Positions 1-11,203 of a DNA stretch of 64,000 nt are shown piece after piece. Positions within the stretch are counted from its first letter, which is position 1. Every line of letters begins with the position of its first letter. Location of the stretch: contig JAULSR010000001.1 in the NCBI GenBank assembly GCA_030512295.1, positions 3,619,001-3,683,000 of the forward strand, given 5' to 3'. The notes beneath the pieces were generated by a model. The model did no database searches, was not told the origin of the DNA, and saw nothing but the letters and a program-made list of their open reading frames with translations. The position numbers were made by a program, and so were the translations under genes. The DNA is from Bombardia bombarda. Lineage: Eukaryota; Ascomycota; Sordariomycetes; Sordariales; Lasiosphaeriaceae.

Positions 1-880
1 TTTATTGACAGGGGGAGCGGTTGGTTGAGGACTTGCAGGCAGGTGCGATAGTTGAGATGGAGAGGTGCAGGCACAGGCACAGTCGGCCCAAGCTCGAGCT
101 CAAGCTTCTACACAGTACACAATCTTCGGGTACGTACCTGGAAGTTGGAACCCTAGGGGATGGACGGGGCAAAGGCTAGCGCCTCCCCGCCAGTGCCAGT
201 CAGCCATCTGCCCGCTGCCCTGTGCCCTCCCATGGACCCCACTGAGCCCCCCATTTTAAGCCCCATGGGCACCTTGTGATGAACGGATGCAGCTCATTCC
301 AGTCGGCTCGTGCCGAGAGTTTACTGTGCAGGCTTGCAAGCTTGCCCACCCGCCAGGAACCTAGCTTAGGTACGGGATAGGCTTGCCTGATTGTGCCGCG
401 GTCGGTCGGTGGAACAGAACTGCAACTCCCAACCTAGGTTACTCAGGTCTCTTTCTTCCGCTCCCACAAAGAGTCCAATCCGAATCCTAAATCCAACCAA
501 AGAAAGTCAGTTTTGGTTTCACGTGCTGTGAGCGGTGGGAGAGAGACTTTGGGCCTATCTGTCATCCATGTCTTGGTTTCTGGGAGGGTGCTGCAAGGGT
601 GCTGGAATTGGTGCTGGTTTCGCTGCTCCTTCCTCATCCCCTGCTCGTCGTCGTTCCAGGTAACTGAAGCCGGCTGCTGGCGAAAGCGCGCCAAGGAAGT
701 CAGATACAGCCTAGAAGTAGACGAAACATAAGATCATCAATACTCAACCAAGACGCGGCAACGAACGAACATCGATACGAACATCGATACCGACATCGAT
801 ACAGCGACCGCGACAAACACATTCCGCAATCGCACCGGGAGCGCACACCGAGAGGCGGTCGATCAATCGATGCCGCGACC
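1..880. other. Gene-free flank and 5' region of Med5
   Basis: No reading frame here looks like a conserved protein; the short ORFs on both strands have unstructured composition. The last 120 bp are probably the Med5 5' untranslated region. They contain three tandem 12-bp copies with an ATCGAT core (767-802) and a fourth ATCGAT just before the start codon. Confidence 0.5.
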
Positions 881-3800
881 ATGGACAGGAGTCCAGCGAC
901 AGCAACGTCCGTGGCGCAATGGGGCAAGTTCCTGTCGCGCGCCGAGTCGCAGCGCCTCGACCCCGACAAGTTCGCCTCCTTCGCGCCCATGATGCACTCC
1001 AAGTACCCGCTGCCTCGGCCTCTCATCGCCGACCTGCTGCTGCGCCCGACTAAGAGCTGCCAGGAGTCGCTGGACCCGCGCGTGCACCAGTACCTACAGG
1101 CCCTCCTCAAGCACAAGCTCGTCGACACCACTTCGGTCCTGTGGGCTCTCGCCAAATACTCGACCACGCACACGCAAGCGCGCGCCGGCGCCGCCGACGA
1201 ACCAATTCGAGAACACGGACCCAATAAGAAGAGGAAGCAGTCGCAACAACTACAGCAACAGCAACACAAGATCGCGCGATGGCGGAACTCGTACGGCTCA
1301 GACGAGGTCGTCTTCTACCGCCTCGGAAAGACCTTGTCGCAGGGCCCCGGTATCAAGTCCACGCGAGAGGCCCTCGACGTGGCCAGGATGTTGGCCAAAT
1401 GGGTGGTTCTCTTCAACGACGCCGCTGCCACGTTTGCCAGAGACGCGTTTGGCGCTATACACAGCCTGCAGGCTGACGAGGAGATGGATAATAGCCGCGG
1501 CGCCTTTCTCATATACCTGCTTAGCGTGTTCGAGAATCCTGTGGTCCTGGCCACGTTCAGTCGGCCAATCTCCAAAGGTAAGGAAAGACAAAGGAAAAGA
1601 GAGAGAGAAAGAAGACAACCCCCGGGCATTACCACCCCAGTAGACATTGCTTGCCATCTGTTTTCCTTGTGACTATCATGATGATGTTTGTTATTCAAAC
1701 TTGTGCTGGCTTTTGGCGACATGGAGAAAGACAAGCTGACATCGCCCCTAGATATCCGTAAACTACTTTCAGATAGCTTAGAGAACCTTGTTCCCTCCAT
1801 CGTACAGCGACACCCCGACTTGGCAGCACGCCTGGAGAATCTACGCATACGAACTCTTGCTGGATCTGAAGCCGCCGCCGATAAGAAGGACACGATGGTG
1901 TCGGAGATCAACAGCTACATGGATAACCTGATCGGTTTGGAAAGCCTTCAACTGCCAGAGATGCCCATTGTCAACTCACGCGCCGGTTTATACATATACT
2001 TCAATGCAGCAGTAAGAAAGCCCTGTTTTTCTTGCATCACAACTGAAGCAAGTTATCGTTCGACACGCTGACTTTCCATAGCTTATTGGGCGACCCTTGG
2101 TGGACGACAGTGCCCTGTTCGCCTACATACACAACAGATACCAGGGCGATACTCAAACATCAGCAGTACAAATTATACTAGCTTCCTTCGATGTCTTGGC
2201 GAACGCCGTTTTTCATAATGAGGGATCGAAGTCGGGCCACTTACTTAAATCGTTCTTGGTCAACAAAATTCCCCTGGTTCTAGGTTCGCTCGCAGCCTCG
2301 TCGACGATATATCCGTTCGATTCGGAGTTCTGCATCACACAAGCGTTGGGTCAGGTAGACACAAATGTCTTCCCAACGCTATCTGGCATGTTTGACATGC
2401 AAAACAACTCCTCCTTTCAGGATTCAGTCCGTCAGGATTTTTGCTTCGCCTGCCAGCTGCACGGCTTGCTCTCACAACAAGCCATTGAGACATTACTAGG
2501 AGATATCACTTATCAGTCCCTCCCTGACGAGGGCCGCTACGTAAAAGACACCTTGGTACAATCCTGTCTGGAAGACCCCGAGAGGATATCGAAGCTTATT
2601 GGAGAGTTGGATAACATGAATGGAAACGTGGGCGCGGCCGCCCAGGCTATCATTGAGGTTTGTGCCTGTCCGATGAATGGGACATATTCTTGAGACTTGA
2701 GCGACAGCTGATATGGATGATAGGTCATTGGCAGCCTTTGTCTTAATAGAGAAACGATGACTCTAAAGCATATGTGCAGTCAGCTTGCCAGCAAGCCCTT
2801 GTCTCTAGACATATTGTTACTGTTTGACAAACCGTACAGAATCATACACCCACTATGTGAGCTTCTCGACAACTGGGGCGGGTATGATGAAGACCAGGGC
2901 GAATATCAACCGGTCTATGAAGAATTTGGATCGATTCTACTACTATTATTAGCTTTTGTATATCGCTACGGCCTGACCCCTACTGATTTGGGTATCACTT
3001 CCCCAGACTCGTTCGTCGGGAAGCTCCTGGGCAGGCCGTATCTCAACCGGCCATTGGATGAGCTGACCGAGCAGGAGAAATCCCACATGAATGGTTGGAT
3101 CAACGGACTATTTCATACCGAGGCCGGAGGCTTGGGAGACGAGCTTATGGCCTCATGTCCTCCTCAGGACTTTTACCTGCTCATGCCCACACTGTTCCAT
3201 CAGATTTTTCTGGCGCTGAGCACGGGGTATCTCACCGAAGATATGTTAAAAGGCGGTCTGGAGTGTAAGTGTTTTCCCCTCCCGACCCATGTCTCGAATT
3301 ATGATGCTAACTAACAAGCAGACCTGGTGGATATTCTCCTGTTACCATCACTGGTACCGGCCCTCCTATACCTCTCCAACCAGCTGTGGGCAGACCAACC
3401 CCAAGGCCAAGCCGCCATCATCAGGGTCCTGCAGCTCATCCTCCGACCAAACTCGATATCCCACGAGGCATCAGCCATGCTGTCCTCAGTCCTCAACATC
3501 ATAGCAAAACCCCTCGAACACTCCCTCCGTTCCTACCAACGACAGGACCCCAAATCTCAAGAAGTGGAGCCTCTCCTCCGCGCCCTCAAGGAGAACCTCC
3601 CTCTCTCCCGCCGCACAGGCGGTACCGACCACAACGAGCTCGAAAGCTGGGCAGGCACACACATAACACCCGCCGCCCACGCCATCCCTGCAGGGGGCGC
3701 CGCCCCCCGAAGCAGCAGCAGCAGCAGCGCCAGCAACAATCACAATAACAACAACAATAGCAATGGCAACAACAATATCAACAACGGCGGCGGCCCCGCA

Positions 3801-4644
3801 TCCACCAGCGGCCTCATGGCCGCCGTCCGCCTAACCGTGACCAACCTAGTGCAATGGGCATCCCACCCGACCCTCAACGGCATGCCGTCCTCATACACGC
3901 ACCGCCAGATCCTCGTGGCGCTCAAGATGCACGGCGCCCGACACGTGCTCTCGGTGCTACTCGACGAGCTCAAGACGCAGACAGAGCTCGGCAACGCGGC
4001 CGTGGCGTACGACGTCGTCACGGCTATCCTCTGCGCGCCAGACGTGTATGCGGACTCATCGGCGGCCGCAGAAGCAACCGCCGTGCCCGATGAGACGACG
4101 GGCGCGTTCCCCGCGCCGGTGCAGAGGCGCATCACGCTGCGCGAGGCGCTCAAGAGTGAGGCGGAGGACTGGCGCAGGGTGCAGAGGACGGAGGGGCCGG
4201 CGATGGCGGAGGCAGTGGTGAGGCTGCATAGAAGGGTCGAGGCGCAGATGGCGATTGTGCCGGAGGGGACTGTGGCGGCTATGATGCAGGGGGGGCAGCA
4301 GGGGCAGGGACAGCAGCAGGGGGATGGGGGGTTGGATATTGGAGGAGGAGGGGGAGGGGCAGGTGGTGGGGGGATGCGCTGGGACAGGCGATTGCGGCGG
4401 CGGCGGCGGCGGCGACGGGGATGGACTCTCATTCGCTTGGTGGTGGGGATGGGGAGGGTATGACGCTGGATACGTCGGTTGTTGATTTGAGTGATTTGGG
4501 CGGGTTGGGAAGCGCGGGGACGAACTCGGCTGGGGGAGGTGGTGGTGGGCTGGGGGATTTTAATGGTGATGATATATTTAGCGGGCTGCAGGTGTCGGCG
4601 GACTTTCCGGGGGGGACTTTTCGTGGGACCCTATGGATCTGTGA
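881..4644 (+). CDS. MED5: Mediator of RNA polymerase II transcription subunit 5 (Med5/Nut1)
   Basis: Med5 is a tail-module subunit of Mediator that passes signals from activators and repressors to RNA polymerase II in the nucleus. I read five exons: 881-1577, 1752-2011, 2082-2657, 2724-3264 and 3322-4644. The introns have GTAAGG/GTAAGA/GTTTGT/GTAAGT donors, GCTGAC-type branch sites and YAG acceptors, and all phases agree. The protein is about 1,130 aa, usual for the fungal family. Its start (MDRSPATATSVAQWGKFLSR) and the block around ISKDIRKLLSDSLENLVPS match fungal Med5. A low-complexity Ser/Asn stretch lies near 3715-3790 and a Gly-rich tail near 4340. The tail is out of frame at two G runs (4368-4373 and 4609-4615). 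One more G in each gives DALGQAI and then a short acidic end closing FSWDPMDL and TGA at 4642-4644. The breaks are probably sequence errors. Family call is firm; the exact tail is inferred. Confidence 0.85.
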
Positions 4645-6780
4645 TAGGAGAGCTGGTCTGATGGGATGTCGTCTGTTAGTGAGGGGGAGGGATGAGGCTG
4701 AGGCTGAGGAGATAAGGAGATGGGGAGAGGATTTCTGACGGCGGCGGATCTGACGTGTGGGGGGGGGGGGGGGGTTAGTATGAGTATGTGGCGGGATGGT
4801 CGGTTTGATGGGAGGTGGTCTGTGATTGAGGGGAGGGATGAGGCTGAAAAGATGGCAAGGGAATTATCAGTGGTGGTTTCATCGTTGGAGGGGGGCAGTA
4901 TGGATCTGTGGCAGGACGGCTGCTCTCAGATGGAAGAGGATAAGATGGAGGTGGAGGTGGATGACCAGTCTGGTCGTTTTCACTGAATTCTGACGTGTTT
5001 GGGAGGATCTCAAGAATCAGAAAGTATAGGGGTGGAAAGGGGGTAGATGGAGGTTGGAAAAGAAAGGACAGGATGGGAGGTGTGGAACGGCCCGACGGTT
5101 TTTTTGGTTTTTTTTTGCCTTCCAGCGATCGATGTGATATTAGAACTAGACTCAGGGCTGTGTGAGGTGAGATGAGATGAGATGAGATGGGGCGATGGTA
5201 GCATTCATAAGGTGGTATACCACATATACGATATTATGTTTAATGTTTACGTAGCTGGCTAGGTGGTTGGTTTACTGCTACTAACAGACTTTGCGTATCA
5301 GTCTGTACCCGTGGCAGTATGATATCAGATGGGGGAGGAGGGCGGGGCAACCAGCGGAAACTTAGATGTAGGTTGGATTGTTCAGTTTAGTGTAGCATTA
5401 CTGCCTACCTTACTTATCTGTGTCATGTTATATTTTTCTCCTGGTGACTTACTACTGTACGTAACCTAACTTGACACTATTCAGAAGCCAGTATCTCGAA
5501 TGCCTATAATAAAGCCGCTTATAACATCCAGGTTTTACCCCACAATGCAATTGACAGCGGGAGAGCGGCAGAATTGATTATCTATCACGGTTGCAATGGC
5601 AGGAACGAGCGGAACGAGCGGAATCCCCACAGCAATAGGTAGCGCCTTCCCCGGTTGTATTTATGACGCGGTTGTGGAGAATTGATGGACAGAAAGCTGC
5701 CTGCTTCAACTGAAGCCCATTTGTCTCGTCTCTTTCTTCCCCTCGCGGAATGGTAAATGGTCCACCTCCAATGCACCCCAGACAACAACAGAATGTCACC
5801 ACAAGACACTACACACCGTCACCGATATCCGAAGCTAAGAAGATGGAGTAGAGCGTGCATTGCATTGTTGCACGTGGGCTTGTCCGAGAAAGAGGGAGAT
5901 ACGAAAAAGTAAGAGTCGAGGACAACGCGATGCAGTAACGCGCCAGTAAAATTATTTCCTCTTGGTTTTTATCACGCTATACAAATTCGCTCTAGAGCCA
6001 GGTCCAGGTCCGGCTTTTCATGTCGCTCCCATCTCGTCGGGATTCCCGCTGCAGGCAGAAATTCCTTTTTCCTGGGTCGGTGGCTGCAGATGGGAATTGT
6101 CGGTCGCTCTGGGCCAAGATCACGGACAGCCACCCCTGCGCCCATCTTCTCGCGCATCCCTGCTCGTCCCCTGTCCCCCTGTGTTCCGCACTTTCACCTC
6201 TCAGTCGCCATTGTCACTCAAGTGATGACATCTTGAGTATACCAATCAGTTGATGGGGATTTGAACAGTCCAGATGGGCGACTTTCTGTTATTCTCCAGA
6301 CGAGTGCCTGGGGAAAAGAGACTCAAAGTCGGCAACATCCTCGCCCACCTATCTTTCTGTCAACGGTGATAACTGCACCTGCCCCAGGCCGGCTGTTGCC
6401 CTCCCCTGCACCATGCGGCTGCGGACTGGCTCGCACAACAAGCCCCTTGAAGAAGCTTGGCGCGAGGGTTGGCCAGGGTCTTGTTCGCTATCGCTAGCTT
6501 TGCCCAATGAGCGAGCTTGATATTCGAACTTCAATGTGGGCTAGTGTTCAGCTGAGGACGGGCCATGGCAGGGAACGACAGGCCTGGCCCAGGCCAATGT
6601 TGACCTTCACGTCCTCGTCCGTCTTCATAAGTCCAGAAGGCCCGCCGCTGCTCGGCTAGCCCTCCTGGTCCTTTTGGGTTTCTTCTTTCCTGTTGTAGTT
6701 TCTTTTATATCAGGTCGAAACCCCCACCATCAGCTATAACTTCCTTCATCATCACCAACAGTACCAGGGTGTGAGTAAAC
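4645..6780. other. Gene-free interval, Med5 3' flank to wall-sensor gene
   Basis: No supported gene. The first 350 bp hold open frames that resemble each other weakly (two GRDEAE-like segments) around a 16-base G run and look like degenerate duplication of the Med5 3' end. Positions 5168-5189 are a GAGAT microsatellite. From about 5,500 to 6,780 there is only short, non-conserved coding potential; the last few hundred bases are presumably the promoter and leader of the next gene. Confidence 0.5.
4759..4774. repeat. Poly-G run (16 G)
   Basis: Sixteen consecutive G in the Med5 3' flank. Its true length is doubtful because shorter G/C runs in this window appear to be under-called. Confidence 0.8.
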
Positions 6781-8219
6781 ATGAAGCGCGTTGCTGGTTT
6801 CGCGGCCGCTGGCTGCCTTCTCGGCGTTGCCAATGCCAAAGTGTTGAAGTGGAGTGCCGACTACGAAGAGGGAAGATGGGCTCCGGCCCAAGAGACACTT
6901 GCCTATATGCCGTTCCTCGGCCAGCAGGTTTCCGCTCCAGCCCCGACGAGTCCTCCAGTCCAAAAGCTACGCGCTCGATCACTATCCGACAACACATGCG
7001 CCTATATCAACGGAGATGAGGGTGAGCTTCCCACGCCTATTACTAAAGCCATGGTAGAAAGCTAAGTGTATTGCGCAGGGGACCCGCTTTATTGTGCAGC
7101 AACACAACACTGCGAGTATAACTCGATCAACTCACATATTGGATGCTGTGACGACACGGCATCGTTTTGCCCTCTGTGGACGAAATGCTATGACTCGACG
7201 GACGCGGATTTATACTCGACTGACAATGGCTATACATTATGGTGGTAAGTTCTGGTGGCATTGGTTTGGTCAAGCGTTTACTTACCATATCACAGCGGCT
7301 TGGCGACATATCCTCACTGCCTCACTCATATCTACCAAGAAGAAAGCTACACCCTGCTAGGCTGTGGTGTTGCTGCCGGCACTGATAAGGTTTACTTTTC
7401 CGCCACAACCACAAAGTCCGGCTCCGATTCCGAGCCTACAGATGGTTTTCTAGATACTAGCGACGAGCCTTCATCTTCATCCAAATCATCAACTCCCATT
7501 GGTCCGATTGTCGGAGGTGTTGTCGGCGGCGTGGTCGTCATCATCCTGATCGCGGTGGGAATATGGCTCCTTGTGCGGAAAAAGAAGAAGAATCAAGCAG
7601 CCGCCGCCAACCCCATGGCCCCGGCCGTCGGAACAGCCCAAGCACCTCCAGCCGGCGGACCACAATTCGCCACCCAGGGCGCCCAAGGCCCGCAGATGTC
7701 TCAGCAACAGCCGCCCAACGGCGGTTATTACAACCAAGCCGCCGCCGTCCCAGCTGGTTTCGCCCCAGTCGCAGCTGCCGACCCGCGCAACAGCGTGCAC
7801 CCATCGTATGGCGTCAGCCCCCGGCCAGCCCACCACCCCAGAGCCACTCCCCCGGGTACCCCAGCCAGCAGCAGCCGACACCCCCGCCGCCTCAGAATGC
7901 CCAGTATGGTGGTGCTCAGTATGGCCAGCAGCAGCAGGGATATCCTCCCCCTCAGCAACAGCAACAGCAAGGGTACCAGGAGGGATACCAGCAGTCCTCG
8001 CCCCAGACGAGCTACCAACAGCATTCGCCCCAGCAGAGCTATCAACCTTCACCGCAGAGCTACCAGCCGTCAGTGGCTCAGGGGTACCAGCAGCCCCCAA
8101 CCACTCAGCAACAGCAGCCACAGCAACACGCGTATCAGCACCACGATCCGAACCAGCCGGGCTTCGTGGCTGAGCTGCCGACGCAGAGGGGAGACGGGGA
8201 GGTGAGGGAGCTTGCTTGA
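6781..8219 (+). CDS. Single-pass membrane protein, wall-stress-sensor-like, with Pro/Gln-rich tail
   Basis: I do not recognise an exact family. Exons are 6781-7021, 7079-7244 and 7296-8219, giving about 443 aa. The start encodes a signal peptide (MKRVAGFAAAGCLLGVANAK). A cysteine-rich ectodomain follows, about residues 70-170, with many paired Cys (for example IGCCDD and CYDS). Next come a short Ser-rich stalk and one membrane helix, about residues 210-235 (GPIVGGVVGGVVVIILIAVG), stopped by RKKKK. The cytoplasmic tail is rich in Pro, Gln and Tyr with SYQ/GYQ-type repeats. This outline, signal-ectodomain-Ser-TM-basic stop-tail, is that of fungal wall sensors of the Mid2/Wsc kind, but the Cys pattern is not the WSC domain, so a sensor role is only inferred. 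The frame breaks in the tail at a five-C run (7818-7822); one more C joins the two frames smoothly (VSPPASPPPQSH). Confidence 0.6.
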
Positions 8220-8760
8220 GCGAGAATGTGAGAGAAACTGTTTTGACGGGCCTTTGTTTGATCCTTCTTGATGGATGGTGCAAACAGAGGTACCGTGGAA
8301 ATGTGATAGAGGGGGATTGTGAAGCTCGCGAGGACTTCTCTGTTCATATGAATTTATATGGCACATCGTAATATTTTGGGTCAGGGTCAAAGCTTCTTTT
8401 GAGGATATTTATTGGGGATAGGGGTGATGTGATATGGGAAACAGAGGTTTGGGACAGTGGTAATGAAGGGGAGCCGCATGGCATGGACATACAGTTTAGA
8501 AGTTTCCATTGTAAATATATGCAAAACCAACATATATGTACATGTCACGCGCGTATTCACATACGTCTGGATAAAATCATGGCCAGAGCAGAGGCTGAGT
8601 ACCTACGGGAAGGTGTAAGGAATGAGGTACCTTATGTAGTGCGTTTACATTGCGAAAAAGAAAAAGCAAAAAAGGGTTGCTGCCATAATGTTGCCATGAC
8701 GTTGCCTTGATATTGTTCTGACCTTCCCATTATTCGTACCTCGGTGTAAAAAATAGTGTA
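8220..8760. other. Gene-free 3' flank of the membrane protein gene
   Basis: No supported gene. The stretch next to 8761 contains six A (T on the minus strand), which can serve as a Pol III terminator for the minus-strand tRNA-like unit. Confidence 0.5.
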
Positions 8761-8956
8761 TGCCCAGTCCTGGAGTCGAACGCAGGGTCTTCGACGATGC
8801 CCGTTCAGGTGACGTACAAACACACCGGTTGAAAGATCGCTGCTTCTCCTTCACCACCAGGTGTCTGGTGATGGAGGCTTATTTGCGTATCTCCCGGATA
8901 AAGCTATAGCCACCTTCAGGACACTACCAATGTACTAACCACTGTACCAACCGGGC
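8761..8956 (-). ncRNA. tRNA-like RNA polymerase III unit with an insertion of about 120 nt (tRNA pseudogene or SINE-like)
   Basis: On the minus strand the sequence starts GCCCGGT and ends ACTGGGC plus A; these can pair as a seven-base-pair acceptor stem with one G-T pair. A perfect D arm follows the 5' side (GTAC, loop AGTGGTTA, GTAC), which is also a good A box (TGGTACAGTGG). Near the 3' end lies a B-box-like TTCGACTCC, but the T stem is imperfect. A run of six T follows at 8746-8751, a Pol III stop. Roughly 120 nt separate the D arm from the T arm, far more than an ordinary tRNA intron here (23 nt), and I cannot build a normal anticodon loop with U33. The pairing acceptor stem argues for a tRNA gene body carrying an insertion, against a simple 5'-tRNA-headed SINE. 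The anticodon and function are unknown. Confidence 0.45.
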
Positions 8957-9472
8957 GTTTATTTTGTGTGTTGAAAGTTCAACTCACAAACTGGACCATA
9001 AATGAACCTCTTTCACCTCTCCCTTCTCTTGACTGTTTGTTTCGGGGGGGTTAAGGCAAGTTTGATTGCCGATATAACTGTAGTTTGTCACCAGCTGGCA
9101 TGAAAACACTTGCGGGGAATAATCACGGTCTATAGCTTATCCTTCTTTTCAGACACCTGTAGCAGGTGATCTCACGGGAACGTCTATACCCACTTGGCAA
9201 ACGAACGTTCCCACGTATTAACTGCGCCTTCATATCCCCCTTTTCATAACCACGTTTCACCACTTACCTTTGAGGCCGAACCTCATCCTCCATACTTACC
9301 GTATATCCCAATGCCTGGTACCCTAAGAAATTTTACTCCACGATTTTTGTCTTTTGGGGGTATCACTGCCAATCACGGCAAGCCAGAACAGCCTTAACTC
9401 CCATCGAGACTCCAAACTCCCCAAGCAAAATCATCTTGACACCCAGTAACCCAACTCAACCCAACCCAACCA
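8957..9472. other. Gene-free interval
   Basis: No supported gene. The right part is the 3' flank of the minus-strand Myb-like gene. Confidence 0.45.
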
Positions 9473-11203
9473 TCACTTCTCTTCCTGTCCCTCTCCTTTC
9501 ATCTCCCCCATCTTCCACTTCAGTACCTCAACATCCACCATCCTCCCCGTGAGATTAGAGAAATCCGCCTGCAGCTGCAGCCACCGCTGGCTGTTGCGCT
9601 GCGAGTCGAGCATGCCCAGCACGCGGCAGTCGCGTTCGTCAAAGTAGTTGTCCGGCTTTAGATTCAACTTGCCTTTGCTCCCGCTACCATCAGCACCACC
9701 GGCACCATCAATATACAACCGATCAAACTGCTCCGCCCTCTGGCGCATAATCTCCTCGTTCTTTGCCAGCAGGTCATCGACCGCCTCTTCGGCCTCGCTC
9801 TTTTTCGAGGCGGATCTGTGCTGGTTGTAGCCGTGCTCGTGATTGTGGCCGTACTCGTGGTTGTAGCCGTGCCCGTAATTGTGGTTGTGATTGTGACCAT
9901 GGGGGGTATATCCCCAGTACGGTGTCGCCGGGTAGTAGTAGTTGTTGCTGTTGTTAGTATAGCCATTGTATCTGTTTTTGCTGCCGTCAGAAAGAGGAGA
10001 CACTGGCAAAGCACCGGAGCAAAAGGCCTCTCCCGTGACGGGCTCTACTAGGGGCGACGGCGACCATGTCGCTGCAGCAACACCATCTCCTTGTTCTCTG
10101 CTCTGTTTTGCCATTTCCTTGGCACGGAGAGCATAGTAGCGACTCTGTACCTGGCTCTTGCTGCGGTCCATGGCCTTGGCGATGTCATCCCACGTTTCGC
10201 CGCCTTCCCTCATGGCGCAGAGGAGGGTGTCGAGTGAGAGTGACCAGTCGTCATCTGCAGGTGTAGCGTTTTCTTCAACGTCTTTAGTAGTGGGAGAAGC
10301 TGGAGGAGCTGGCGCGGGAGTAGGAGTGGGCTGTTTGGTTTTGGCCTTGTTGGCCTCCTTTTTGCTGACAGGGGCTGAGACCGAGACGTCAGTCTCTTCT
10401 CCGTCGTCCGTGGTAGTCGCGTGAGCGTCGGTGGTGGACTCGTTCTCGGTAGTCTCGTTGGCCGAAATGACGTCCGTGTCGGAAGGAAGCTCAGTCTCAG
10501 ACTCGGAGGCTTGTTTCTTACTCTTCTTCTTGTCCTTGCCTGCCGACTTGGTTACCTTCTTCAGCTTGGTTGGCTTCTTGGCCTCCTTCTTGGTCTTTTT
10601 CTTGTCAGTCTTCTTCTTGATGAGAGGAGTGTCGGAGTCGCTTGAATCAGCTTCGTAACTGGCATCGCTCTCGTCGCCGCTGTTATCGTCAATGGTCTCG
10701 TGGTACTTGGACTTGGAGGATTTCTCCGGACTCTTGGGGTTGTCTTTTCTTTTCTTGACCTTTGACTTGAGACGGACATCGGTCTTTTCGCTTGGCTTCT
10801 TGATCTTCGACTTCACGGATTTACGGTCGCTGCTCTTCTTGGACTTGTCATTCTGCTTCTTGTCGAGATCCTTCTCAAAGGAAACGGTCTTCTTACCGCT
10901 CTCGGCAGCCTTTGGCTTTGGCTTTGGCGTGGGCTTGGGATCAAGAATCTCCTCGTAGCCCTCCGAGCCAGAAGTTTCGACTTCCATGTCGGACTCAAAT
11001 CCAATCGCCTCATAGCCAGGGTCTCCCTCGGGCTCCTCGTAAACAATAACAGTCTTCGGGGTAGGTTGAGCAATTTTTTTCCTAGGAGGCCAGGGGCGAT
11101 ATTTGGGGATCAGAGGGGGACCGCCAAAAAACGCGCTTGAGATAGAGAGCCTGACATTGCCAGCTTCAAGCTCGCGTGCTATTCGGCCTTTTTCGTACCC
11201 CAT
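9473..11203 (-). CDS. Myb/SANT-like nuclear protein with Lys/Ser/Glu-rich disordered region
   Basis: An uninterrupted 576-aa frame. I do not recognise a named protein. The N-terminus is a conserved-looking segment (FFGGPPLIPKYRPWPPRKK). Residues about 80-330 are highly charged and low in complexity, full of Lys/Ser/Glu/Asp with many KK and SDS motifs, as in nuclear or chromatin proteins. Residues about 330-380 look like a single Myb/SANT repeat: WSLSLDTLLCAMREGGETWD followed by IAKAMDRSKSQVQSRYYAL, with the spaced tryptophans and the third-helix pattern. A His/Asn/Gly/Tyr-rich stretch follows, then a second folded segment near the C-terminus (residues about 515-570) around FDERDCRVLGMLDSQRNSQR. 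It probably binds DNA or chromatin. The start was chosen because no ATG lies upstream in frame and the promoter side carries an inverted repeat at 11323-11345. Confidence 0.6.
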   Translation of the reverse strand: MGYEKGRIARELEAGNVRLSISSAFFGGPPLIPKYRPWPPRKKIAQPTPKTVIVYEEPEGDPGYEAIGFESDMEVETSGSEGYEEILDPKPTPKPKPKAAESGKKTVSFEKDLDKKQNDKSKKSSDRKSVKSKIKKPSEKTDVRLKSKVKKRKDNPKSPEKSSKSKYHETIDDNSGDESDASYEADSSDSDTPLIKKKTDKKKTKKEAKKPTKLKKVTKSAGKDKKKSKKQASESETELPSDTDVISANETTENESTTDAHATTTDDGEETDVSVSAPVSKKEANKAKTKQPTPTPAPAPPASPTTKDVEENATPADDDWSLSLDTLLCAMREGGETWDDIAKAMDRSKSQVQSRYYALRAKEMAKQSREQGDGVAAATWSPSPLVEPVTGEAFCSGALPVSPLSDGSKNRYNGYTNNSNNYYYPATPYWGYTPHGHNHNHNYGHGYNHEYGHNHEHGYNQHRSASKKSEAEEAVDDLLAKNEEIMRQRAEQFDRLYIDGAGGADGSGSKGKLNLKPDNYFDERDCRVLGMLDSQRNSQRWLQLQADFSNLTGRMVDVEVLKWKMGEMKGEGQEEK

